Shown here in pieces: positions 7,670-13,972 of a stretch of DNA of 14,964 nt (positions are counted from its first letter, which is position 1; every line of letters begins with the position of its first letter). The stretch is from assembly GCA_021811635.1 (NCBI GenBank), contig JAJZNS010000067.1, positions 1 through 14,964 of the forward strand, given 5' to 3'. The DNA comes from Thermoplasmata archaeon (GTDB lineage: Archaea; Thermoplasmatota; Thermoplasmata; Thermoplasmatales; Thermoplasmataceae). The translations under genes were made by a program, and so were the position numbers. The notes beneath the pieces were generated by a model. It was not told where the DNA came from and made no database searches. It saw only the letters and a program-made list of their open reading frames with translations.

Positions 7670-8485
7670 CTAAATGATGGTTGGAGTAAATCCCTTTATA
7701 AGGCCGATATCCGCTGCTTTCCTGTAATAGAGGTCCAGGGCTTTTCGACCAGTCTGCCCAAAATCCTCTGTCAGTTCGTTCACGTAAAGCTTTACAAATT
7801 TCCTCTCGAGCTCCAGATCATTGTATCTGGCGAATTTCATAGAGTACTTCAGCGCATCGTCCTCGTGGGAGAAGCCGTAGGCGATAGATCTCCTGAAGTC
7901 GTCCAGGAATCCCCTGAGAGATTTCCTGTCCATGGCGGTTTTAGCGGCGTTAAAACCCAGCGGAACCGGAAGCCCACCGGAAAACTTCTTCCACTCCTCT
8001 CCAAGGTCAAGTATTTTAACAAGCCCCTTTTTCTGAAACGTCAGTTGCTCATCATGGATAAGGATGCCTGCTTCAATTTCCCCTGAGAGGATCCTGTCGG
8101 GGATCGTATCGAAACGGCATTCAACGAATTTTCTTGGGGACGGGCCGAAAAACTTGTAGAGGAAGTAAGCGGATGTCCCGAAACCCGGCACCCCTAATAC
8201 GGAATTGCCAAGGTTCAGTTTTTCCCTTGAGACCACTATCGGGCCAGTCTTCACCCCGAAACTTGCCCCGGAGGACAGCAGATCATATGTGTGGTGTACA
8301 CCTGCATAGGCATTGCCCGAAATGGCGGTTATGTCGTACAGCGCATCCCTGGCTTTCTTGTTCAGGGTCTCGATATCCTCGACAATCTGTTCATATTTGT
8401 TGTGAGTTTCGATGAGGCCCTCAAACATTCCGTAGAACATGAACGAATCATCCGGGTCAGGGGTGTGGGCTACTGTAACCTTCAT
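7670..8485 (-). CDS. MqnD-like menaquinone biosynthesis protein (1,4-dihydroxy-6-naphthoate synthase family)
   Basis: In the futalosine route MqnD turns cyclic dehypoxanthine futalosine into 1,4-dihydroxy-6-naphthoate. This 271-residue protein has the family's two-lobed, periplasmic-binding-like architecture and normal length, with no signal peptide. Motifs seen are HTPDPDDSFMFYGM near the N-terminus (family: SPCPNDTF), DIETLN at 37-42, GVPGFGTSA (98-106), LIHDEQLTF (142-150) with His144 at the catalytic histidine position, LDLGEEWKKFSGGLPVPLG and KLYVNELTEDFG. The family also contains MqnA (chorismate dehydratase), but the HDEQLTF and GLPVPLG blocks favour MqnD. The other futalosine genes are not in the window. 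A TATA-like box 25 nt before ATG 8485 implies a leaderless message. It ends in TAG, the only amber stop among the genes called here, followed immediately by the ALDH-like gene. Confidence 0.8.
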   Translation of the reverse strand: MKVTVAHTPDPDDSFMFYGMFEGLIETHNKYEQIVEDIETLNKKARDALYDITAISGNAYAGVHHTYDLLSSGASFGVKTGPIVVSREKLNLGNSVLGVPGFGTSAYFLYKFFGPSPRKFVECRFDTIPDRILSGEIEAGILIHDEQLTFQKKGLVKILDLGEEWKKFSGGLPVPLGFNAAKTAMDRKSLRGFLDDFRRSIAYGFSHEDDALKYSMKFARYNDLELERKFVKLYVNELTEDFGQTGRKALDLYYRKAADIGLIKGFTPTII

Positions 8486-8504
8486 GGTTCTCTATAGCAT
8501 CATC

Positions 8505-8515
8505 CTATAACTTAA
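8505..8515 (-). promoter_or_regulatory. Probable promoter of the MqnD-like gene (TATA-like box)
   Basis: On the minus strand TTAAGTTATAG is centred about 25 nt before the ATG. There is no Shine-Dalgarno motif before the ATG (the preceding bases read GAGAACC), which fits leaderless initiation. It lies in the 80-nt gap after iorB. Confidence 0.5.
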
Positions 8516-8565
8516 TGTCTCTTCGGACCGGTTGAGGATACATAAAACTCATACATTCAGGCGAT

Positions 8566-9174
8566 TCAGGAAGGGAGAGATATCTCCTTCATGCTGCTGA
8601 CACTGCCAATCCCGTATTCAAGCGCCTTCAGGTTAATATCAATTCCGCGGTCCCCGATAATCTCCTTAAGGGCATTTATCAAGCTCTGTTTCTTGACGCC
8701 GATCTGACCGAGCCCAAAGGCTGCGCCAATCAGTATAGTGTTCACCGCCTTATAGTTCCCCGCTTCCCGCGCCATATCCACAGCCTTGATCGAAACGACC
8801 CTGACCTTTTTTCCAATCGATTCGATCTTGCCGGTCAGGTCAGGGTATTCCATCCTCCTGATGCCAAGCCACACCGGTGGCAGACGCTCATCGCTCATAA
8901 GCACAGTCGATCCGGCGGGAAGGGTTGGAAAGAATCGTGCAGCTTCAAGCGGCTCGAATGCAAGCAGAAGATCGATCCTGTTTGAGGGTATTATCGGGGA
9001 ATGCACGTTTCCCGATCTTATGTCCACAGAGACTGATCCACCCCTCTGGGAAAGTCCATGTATCTCAGACATGACGACGTTTATGCCCTCTATTCTGTAA
9101 GCTTCAGAAATAGCCATGCCTGCAGTGACAACGCCCTGTCCTCCGACGCCCACAATCTTAATGTTTCGCTGCAC
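8566..9174 (-). CDS. iorB: Indolepyruvate:ferredoxin oxidoreductase, beta subunit
   Basis: This is the smaller subunit of the oxygen-sensitive enzyme that oxidises aryl pyruvates such as indolepyruvate to aryl acetyl-CoA, reducing ferredoxin. Its 202 residues make up one pyruvate-ferredoxin oxidoreductase gamma-type domain. The glycine-rich GVGGQGVVTAG is at 9-19 and the family signature HGLSQRGGSV near 39-48. The conserved AVNTILIGAAFGLG segment is in the C-terminal half. The start is GTG at 9174, one base after the TGA of iorA, so it is translationally coupled to iorA. The two subunits together form the active enzyme. Confidence 0.94.
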   Translation of the reverse strand: MQRNIKIVGVGGQGVVTAGMAISEAYRIEGINVVMSEIHGLSQRGGSVSVDIRSGNVHSPIIPSNRIDLLLAFEPLEAARFFPTLPAGSTVLMSDERLPPVWLGIRRMEYPDLTGKIESIGKKVRVVSIKAVDMAREAGNYKAVNTILIGAAFGLGQIGVKKQSLINALKEIIGDRGIDINLKALEYGIGSVSSMKEISLPS

Positions 9175-9175
9175 C

Positions 9176-11041
9176 TCAGTCGACCTCCTTTATTGCCTTA
9201 AATGGGCAGACGTAAGGCTCAGCACATACGCCACATCCATCGCAGAGGCTGGGGTTGATGGATATCATTCCGTTTTCTATAGAAATTGCAGGACAGGCAA
9301 AATTCTCCACGCAGTTATAGCACAGTCCGCATTTCTCCTGATCTACGGTATAAACCCTGACCTCTCCCTTTTTCTTCATCTGCCTGTCCCGGAGTATGGC
9401 GCATTCCCTGCGCGCAATGATCACACTGACGCCATCTTCTCGTAAATACTCGGAAACTAGGCGGATGGAGTTCTGGAGATCATAGGGATCGACCACACCA
9501 ACTTTTGAAACGCCGAGACTCTTTACTACTGACTCTATGGATATTTCCCTCACCGGTTCCCCCTGGGCATTCTCCGGTACTCCAGGGTTTGGCTCCTGAC
9601 CGGTCATCGCAGTGGTCCTGTTGTCAAGAACTATAAGCAGCATCCGCGTTCCGTTCCTGACTGCATTAGCAAGTGATGTGATCCCGGAATGAAAGAAAGT
9701 GGAGTCACCGATGAACGATATCACAGGTTGCCCTGTGGCCAGGAAAATACCTTGTCCGGCCCCTATCGATGCCCCCATCTCCAGCATCAAATCCGCCTCC
9801 TCGAAAGGTTCAAAGAATCCCAGCGAATAGCATCCTATGTCGGATGAATAGACTATGTCCTTTTTGCCGGACATCTTCACTGCCCTTTTCACCGCATAGT
9901 ACATCGCTCTGTGCGGGCATCCAGGGCAGAGTACCGGTGGTCTGGGTGGCAGACTTGAATCCAAGCCTGGGAACTCCGCCTCATCTTCCAGCCGGAGTGC
10001 TTTTTTCAGCGACCTTGTCACCGTGTCTATGGTATATTCATGCGACTCCGGAAAGATTCCGTCAAGCTTTCCGTAGATCCTCGAATTGATCTGATCCATC
10101 TGTGCAATTGCCCTTACCTGCATCTCCATGTACGGGTCAAGTTCCTCGGATACTGCTACTTTGGAATGGCTGATCAGGAAATCCGAGATCAGCTTCTTTG
10201 GCAAGGGATTTGTGAAACCAATTTTCAGGATATCTGCCTCAATGCCCATGGACGAGATTGCATCAGCGGTAACGTTATAGGCGGCTCCCGAAGCGATTAT
10301 GCCAACTTTTGAGGTTTGATTTCCCTCCTTTCTGTTAAGGAAGGTTGCCTCGCTCTCGGCCTCCAGTTTTTTATCCCTCTCGATCAGCTCAACCTTCAGG
10401 CGGTAAGAATTGGAAGGCAGCGCAATAAATTTAGAAAGATCACGTGTAAATTTGCCCTTAGCAACGCCGGCGGGAATTTTACCAAGGTTGACCACTCCCC
10501 TCAGATGGCTTACCCTTGTGGAGGTCCTGAAAAGAACAGGCACCCCGTATTTCTCGGAAATGGCAAATGCCTCTATGAGATAATCCTTCGCTTCCTGTGG
10601 AGAGGACGGCTCTATCATGGGAAGATGGGTGAGTTCAGCATATCTCCTATTATCCTGCTCATTCTGCGACGAGTACATTGACGGATCGTCAGCAGTCATG
10701 ATCACCATCCCGGCATTAACGCCGGTGTAGCTTATAGAGTTGAGAACGTCCGAGGCAACATTCAGCCCTACATGCTTCATGAAGACTAGAGATCTTACCC
10801 CGGAAATCGCGGCACCATAAGCAAGTTCAACGGCAACCTTCTCGTTTATCGAGTACTCGAAATACATTCCCGCCCCTGGCGAAATATCGGCAAGCGTCTC
10901 TCCAACTTCGCTAGAGGGAGTACCCGGATACGTGGCGGCAAGACCGACCCCGGCTTCAAGCGCTCCTCTCGCAATGGCCTCATTCCCCAGGAGGAACAGG
11001 CTTCCAGAAGTTTCATGGGAGATCTGCTCGAGTTTTTTCAT
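9176..11041 (-). CDS. iorA: Indolepyruvate:ferredoxin oxidoreductase, alpha subunit
   Basis: This is the large, TPP- and iron-sulfur-containing subunit of the aryl-pyruvate oxidoreductase used in aromatic amino-acid breakdown. It has 621 residues, the normal length. The N-terminal pyruvate-oxidoreductase domain starts with GNEAIARGALEAGVG and TYPGTPSSE (residues 19-45). The TPP domain has LCPGCPHRAMYYA (371-383), the diphosphate motif GDSTFFHSG (445-453) and LDNRTTAMTGQ (472-482). The C-terminus is a two-cluster ferredoxin domain: Cys571, 574, 577, 583 and Cys600, 603, 606, 612, both with C-x2-C-x2-C-x5-C spacing. ATG at 11041 has a TATA-like box 27 nt upstream and no Shine-Dalgarno site, pointing to a leaderless iorAB message. 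Confidence 0.96.
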   Translation of the reverse strand: MKKLEQISHETSGSLFLLGNEAIARGALEAGVGLAATYPGTPSSEVGETLADISPGAGMYFEYSINEKVAVELAYGAAISGVRSLVFMKHVGLNVASDVLNSISYTGVNAGMVIMTADDPSMYSSQNEQDNRRYAELTHLPMIEPSSPQEAKDYLIEAFAISEKYGVPVLFRTSTRVSHLRGVVNLGKIPAGVAKGKFTRDLSKFIALPSNSYRLKVELIERDKKLEAESEATFLNRKEGNQTSKVGIIASGAAYNVTADAISSMGIEADILKIGFTNPLPKKLISDFLISHSKVAVSEELDPYMEMQVRAIAQMDQINSRIYGKLDGIFPESHEYTIDTVTRSLKKALRLEDEAEFPGLDSSLPPRPPVLCPGCPHRAMYYAVKRAVKMSGKKDIVYSSDIGCYSLGFFEPFEEADLMLEMGASIGAGQGIFLATGQPVISFIGDSTFFHSGITSLANAVRNGTRMLLIVLDNRTTAMTGQEPNPGVPENAQGEPVREISIESVVKSLGVSKVGVVDPYDLQNSIRLVSEYLREDGVSVIIARRECAILRDRQMKKKGEVRVYTVDQEKCGLCYNCVENFACPAISIENGMISINPSLCDGCGVCAEPYVCPFKAIKEVD

Positions 11042-11063
11042 ACAAATGGATTAATTCGCGATA

Positions 11064-11072
11064 GTATATTTT
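11064..11072 (-). promoter_or_regulatory. iorA: Probable iorAB promoter (TATA-like box)
   Basis: The minus strand reads AAAATATAC, centred 27 nt before the iorA ATG. This puts the predicted transcription start at or within a couple of bases of the start codon. Confidence 0.55.
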
Positions 11073-11119
11073 CAGCTAACCGAATATGTAAGGTAGTCAT
11101 GCAAAATAAACATAAAGCG

Positions 11120-11285
11120 GGATTCGTAACTGTTTAGTGTAGATGGGGGCAGATAGCCCAGGATCGCAGGAGATCCAGCATAAATGAAATACATTGAGTG
11201 AGGCGGGTTGCGATAAAAGCCGTCACCCGGCCGTCGGTGAATTACGGATGCAGTCTGTTCAGATCGAAAGTGAACCCTTATAATG
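11120..11285 (+). other. Hairpin-rich intergenic stretch, possible structured RNA
   Basis: The gap between iorA and rrp4 (11042-11376) holds no convincing protein gene. On the plus strand it contains a row of small inverted repeats: GGGC/GCCC (11147-11150 with 11156-11159), GGATC/GATCC (11161-11165 with 11172-11176), a bulged CCGT-CACC/GGTG-ACGG stem (11220-11227 with 11236-11247), and GTTCA/TGAAC (11257-11261 with 11271-11275). CGGGT (11204-11208) can pair with ACCCG (11225-11229) as an alternative to the bulged stem. An AT-rich AAAATAAACATAAAG at 11103-11117 could be its promoter. No T-rich terminator follows. It matches no RNA family I recognise (not tRNA, 5S, SRP, RNase P or C/D box), and the strand is uncertain. 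Confidence 0.22.
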
Positions 11286-11298
11286 GCAATTATCATAC

Positions 11299-11308
11299 TT
11301 TATAAAAA
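11299..11308 (+). promoter_or_regulatory. Probable promoter of the exosome operon (TATA-like box)
   Basis: TTTATAAAAA is a strong archaeal TATA-like sequence. Transcription would start near 11330, leaving a leader of about 45-50 nt before the rrp4 ATG, which contains the strong GGAGAGGAG ribosome site (11364-11372). Confidence 0.55.
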
Positions 11309-11376
11309 TGGGTCACGAATAATTGAACTGGAATTTAAAGTCCAGTCTTTTTCCCGTGAATGTTGGAGAGGAGATA

Positions 11377-12063
11377 ATGAAAACAAGAGAAGTAGTGCTC
11401 CCGGGAGATGAAGTAAGCCTTGGCGGCCTTAAGGCGAGAAACGGCCTGTACAAGAACGGAGAGTCGAAGTTCTGCTCTGCATATTTCGGCACCATACAGA
11501 GATCAGAACAGTTCGTGGATGTCGTGCCTTTCTGGGGAACGTACATGCCAAGAAGGGGTGACCGGGTAATTGGAAAGGTAATAGAGATCGGGCCATCGAT
11601 GTGGATAGTCGACATAAATGCCCCTTACACTTCACTGTTGCACATGAACGATGCGCCATGGCGAATCAATTCCGGAGACCTGAAAAGGTACATGAACACC
11701 GGTGATTACGTGATTGCCAAGGTGCTGTCCCTTAATGAAATAAAGGAGAGCTGGCTGACTTTGAAGGACGTAGGTCTAAGGAAACTTGAAGGGGGGACGA
11801 TCGTTTCGATCCAGGCGCCAAAGGTGCCTAGAATAATAGGAAAAAACGGAACTATGGTCAACATGATCAAGGACATGACCCTTACAAGGATAATAGTCGG
11901 CCAGAACGGCCTGATATGGCTGGATGGCACACCGGGAAACGTGATAATAGCAATTGAGGCAATTGAACTTGTCAAAAACGAGGCACACACAATCGGGCTC
12001 ACAGACAGGGTCAAGGCATTTTTGGAATCGAAGAAGGGTGAAATAGTTGGGAACGCAGAGTGA
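11377..12063 (+). CDS. rrp4: Exosome complex RNA-binding protein Rrp4
   Basis: Rrp4 forms part of the RNA-binding cap on the archaeal exosome, the ring that degrades and tails RNA 3' ends. From ATG 11377 it has 228 residues. The N-terminal domain begins [12 protein letters not shown], typical of Rrp4. An S1 domain spans about 55-130 ([19 protein letters not shown] onward), and a KH domain follows with its GKNG loop at 155-158. The frame is open upstream to a TTG at 11323, but ATG 11377 is chosen because a strong Shine-Dalgarno sequence (GGAGAGGAG, 11364-11372) sits just before it and the protein then begins like its family. It is first in the operon, and its end overlaps rrp41 by 17 nt. Confidence 0.95.
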   Translation: MKTREVVLPGDEVSLGGLKARNGLYKNGESKFCSAYFGTIQRSEQFVDVVPFWGTYMPRRGDRVIGKVIEIGPSMWIVDINAPYTSLLHMNDAPWRINSGDLKRYMNTGDYVIAKVLSLNEIKESWLTLKDVGLRKLEGGTIVSIQAPKVPRIIGKNGTMVNMIKDMTLTRIIVGQNGLIWLDGTPGNVIIAIEAIELVKNEAHTIGLTDRVKAFLESKKGEIVGNAE

Positions 12064-12784
12064 TATCAAACTGATAGACGAGAACGGACTGAGGCTTGAC
12101 GGAAGAAGCGCAGGGGACCTGAGACCAATCAGGATAGAAGCAGGAGTGCTTGAGAGAGCTGACGGGTCTGCCATGATTGAATGGGGCGGAAACAAGATTA
12201 TTGTGGCAGTCTATGGTCCACGCGAAGCATATCCAAAACACAACCAGGATATAAATAGGGCAATAGTGAAGGCCAGGTATAATATGGCGGCATTCTCGGT
12301 GGATGAGAGAAAGAGACCAGGGCCTGACAGGAGATCCATTGAAATCTCCAAGGTGCTTTCTGAGGCGCTTAGCGCTGCGATAATGGTGGAACAGTTTCCC
12401 AGGGCACAGATAGACGTCTTCATTGAGGTACTCCAGGCAGATGCAGGAACCAGGATTGCAGGTCTCACAGCGTCCTCGGTCGCGATTGCCGATGCTGGAA
12501 TCCCGATGAGAGACTTTGTCACCGGATGTACTGCGGGTAAGGTCGATGGAAAGGTTGTTCTGGATCTTTCAAAGGAGGAGGACAACTTTGGCCAGGCCGA
12601 CCTTCCGGTTGCAGCGCTTCCAAAAAGCGGAAAAATAGTCCTGATGCAAATGGATGGCGATCTATCGGTGGAAGAGTTTGAAACCGCCACTTCAATGATA
12701 ATGAACGCAATACCGAGAATAAACGAGATACAGAGAAATGCGCTTTCTTCCAGGGTTAAAGTGGAAGGCGGAGGAGGGGAGTAA
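12047..12784 (+). CDS. rrp41: Exosome complex catalytic subunit Rrp41
   Basis: Rrp41 is the phosphorolytic RNase PH-type subunit that, as a hexamer with Rrp42, removes nucleotides from RNA 3' ends. It has 245 residues. RNA- and phosphate-contact residues are visible: Arg95-Arg96 in GPDRRSIEI and Arg135 in DAGTRIAG. The catalytic aspartate is Asp185 in [10 protein letters not shown]. The start is TTG at 12047: the codon before it in frame is TAG, no ATG or GTG lies near the expected N-terminus, and GGTG at 12037-12040 is well placed as a ribosome site. The start lies inside the end of rrp4, so translation is coupled. It has a short glycine-rich tail (GGGGE). Confidence 0.95.
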   Translation: MGTQSDIKLIDENGLRLDGRSAGDLRPIRIEAGVLERADGSAMIEWGGNKIIVAVYGPREAYPKHNQDINRAIVKARYNMAAFSVDERKRPGPDRRSIEISKVLSEALSAAIMVEQFPRAQIDVFIEVLQADAGTRIAGLTASSVAIADAGIPMRDFVTGCTAGKVDGKVVLDLSKEEDNFGQADLPVAALPKSGKIVLMQMDGDLSVEEFETATSMIMNAIPRINEIQRNALSSRVKVEGGGGE

Positions 12785-12785
12785 A

Positions 12786-13568
12786 ATGCCGAGAGACGAG
12801 CTTGGAATACTGTCCGAGATAAAGAAAGGGTACATACTCAGGCAGCTCAAGGAAGGGAAAAGGGGAGACGGAAGAACACCCTATCAGTTCAGGAATGCAA
12901 ACATAAAGGTCGATTACGTGAAGCGCGCGCCAGGATCTGCATACGTAGAACTCGGAAAAACAAGAATAGTCGCGGGAGTCAAGATTGAAGCGGGATCACC
13001 TTTCCCGGATACTCCTAACCAGGGCGTGCTCACAACAAACGTCGAACTCCTTCCCATGGCATTCCCAACATTCGAGGCGGGACCGCCCAACGAATCCGCA
13101 ATTGAGGTTGCAAGGGTGGTAGACAGGGGAATAAGGGAAAGCAAGATGATAGATCTCGAGGCTCTTGTCATTGAACCTGCCCAGAAGGTATGGATTGTTT
13201 TCATCGACATAGACGTCCTGGACTTCGACGGAAACCTCATTGATGCATGCACGCTGGGTGCTGTGGCCGCGCTTAGGTCAGCAGTGGTCAACGGTTCGGC
13301 AGTCGGAAAGGAGGATTTCAGGCTCCCGGTGAGGAATACCCCTGTTTCTGTGACAATGGTGAAGATCGGGGACAACATAGTGGTTGACCCGGACCTCGAG
13401 GAAGAGCAGATATCCCAGGCTAGAATTACAGTATCAACCACAGAGGATGGAAGGATAAGGGCCATGCAAAAGGGAGACAACGGCTGGTTTACCCTTGATG
13501 AAATAAAAAAGGCTATATCCACTTCAATCGATGTGGGGAAACAGTTGAGGGAAAAGTACCTTAAGTGA
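12786..13568 (+). CDS. rrp42: Exosome complex subunit Rrp42
   Basis: Rrp42 is the inactive RNase PH-fold partner of Rrp41; the two alternate in the six-membered exosome ring, and Rrp42 helps to bind RNA. From ATG 12786 it has 260 residues, the usual archaeal length. Family features include [12 protein letters not shown] near the N-terminus, [31 protein letters not shown] and [19 protein letters not shown]. The frame is open 16 codons further upstream, but ATG 12786 has a strong purine-rich ribosome site (GGAGGGGAG, 12772-12780) and begins one base after the rrp41 stop. Confidence 0.95.
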   Translation: MPRDELGILSEIKKGYILRQLKEGKRGDGRTPYQFRNANIKVDYVKRAPGSAYVELGKTRIVAGVKIEAGSPFPDTPNQGVLTTNVELLPMAFPTFEAGPPNESAIEVARVVDRGIRESKMIDLEALVIEPAQKVWIVFIDIDVLDFDGNLIDACTLGAVAALRSAVVNGSAVGKEDFRLPVRNTPVSVTMVKIGDNIVVDPDLEEEQISQARITVSTTEDGRIRAMQKGDNGWFTLDEIKKAISTSIDVGKQLREKYLK

Positions 13569-13572
13569 TAGC

Positions 13573-13848
13573 ATGGCAAGAAGAACCTTAAAAGTGGGAG
13601 CAAGCGGAAGATTCGGGCCTAGGTATGGCGTTCCGCTCAAAAAGGCATGGAACGACATTTACAGGCAGAAAATAGCTTTTTATAACTGTCCTTCGTGCGG
13701 AAAGAAGAAGGTAGCAAGGGTCGCCAGCGGGATCTGGCAGTGCAAGCACTGCGACTATAAATTTGCAGGCGGATCTTACAATCCTTCCCAGGCTGTCGCT
13801 GCAACGAGCCAGGAGACTGAAACCCAGGAGACTGAAACCATTGTATAA
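13573..13848 (+). CDS. rpl37ae: Large-subunit ribosomal protein L37Ae
   Basis: This is a small zinc-binding protein of the 50S subunit. The 91 residues contain the family core [19 protein letters not shown] and a C-x2-C...C-x2-C zinc ribbon, Cys39, Cys42, Cys57 and Cys60. After the ribbon the C-terminal tail carries the acidic repeat [10 protein letters not shown] (80-89), encoded by an exact 15-bp tandem duplication. ATG at 13573 follows the rrp42 stop by 4 nt, and GTGAT overlapping that stop can serve as the ribosome site. The gene commonly follows rrp42 in archaea. Its end overlaps rpoP by 8 nt. Confidence 0.95.
   Translation: MARRTLKVGASGRFGPRYGVPLKKAWNDIYRQKIAFYNCPSCGKKKVARVASGIWQCKHCDYKFAGGSYNPSQAVAATSQETETQETETIV
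13810..13839 (+). repeat. Exact 15-bp tandem duplication at the rpl37ae/rpoP junction
   Basis: CAGGAGACTGAAACC occurs twice in a row (13810-13824 and 13825-13839). In rpl37ae it encodes QETET twice. Each copy contains AGGAG, a Shine-Dalgarno core; the second copy (13826-13830) lies 10 nt before the rpoP TTG start. Confidence 0.95.
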
Positions 13849-13972
13849 GTGCATAAGATGCGGAAGACCGCTGGAAAAGTCTTACGGAACTGCTGAGATT
13901 GAGTGTGAATGCGGATCCAGAGTCTTTGTCAAGGAAAGACCCAACACTGAAAAAGTCATTATTGCCAGATAA
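13841..13972 (+). CDS. rpoP: DNA-directed RNA polymerase subunit P (Rpo12/Rpb12-like)
   Basis: This is a small zinc-binding subunit of the archaeal RNA polymerase, related to eukaryotic Rpb12. The 43 residues read [13 protein letters not shown] after the start, then a second cysteine group and the characteristic [10 protein letters not shown] tail. The first group is C-x2-C (Cys4, Cys7). The second reads ECECG, a C-x-C pair, where the family usually has C-x2-C. The start is TTG at 13841, because no ATG gives a normal N-terminus; the frame is open further upstream only as overlap with rpl37ae. It overlaps the rpl37ae end by 8 nt and takes its ribosome site from the 15-bp repeat. The identity rests on the cysteine pattern, length and operon position. 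Confidence 0.85.
   Translation: MYKCIRCGRPLEKSYGTAEIECECGSRVFVKERPNTEKVIIAR

Noticed and set aside
11140..11180. Back-to-back hairpins with CCAGGATC and AGCA, considered as an SRP RNA helix 8 or tRNA fragment.
   Set aside because: The internal loops and tetraloop of SRP helix 8 are not reproduced, and no tRNA T-arm follows.
11072..11296. Open frame of 74 codons on the minus strand between iorA and rrp4.
   Set aside because: It runs through the iorA promoter and the hairpin-rich stretch, has no family resemblance, and its composition is unlike the neighbouring genes.
11323..11376. Longer rrp4 starting at TTG 11323.
   Set aside because: The strong GGAGAGGAG site sits inside this extension and points to ATG 11377, and the added residues do not look like Rrp4.
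12738..12785. Longer rrp42 starting at 12738 inside rrp41.
   Set aside because: A strong ribosome site precedes ATG 12786, which gives the usual Rrp42 N-terminus.
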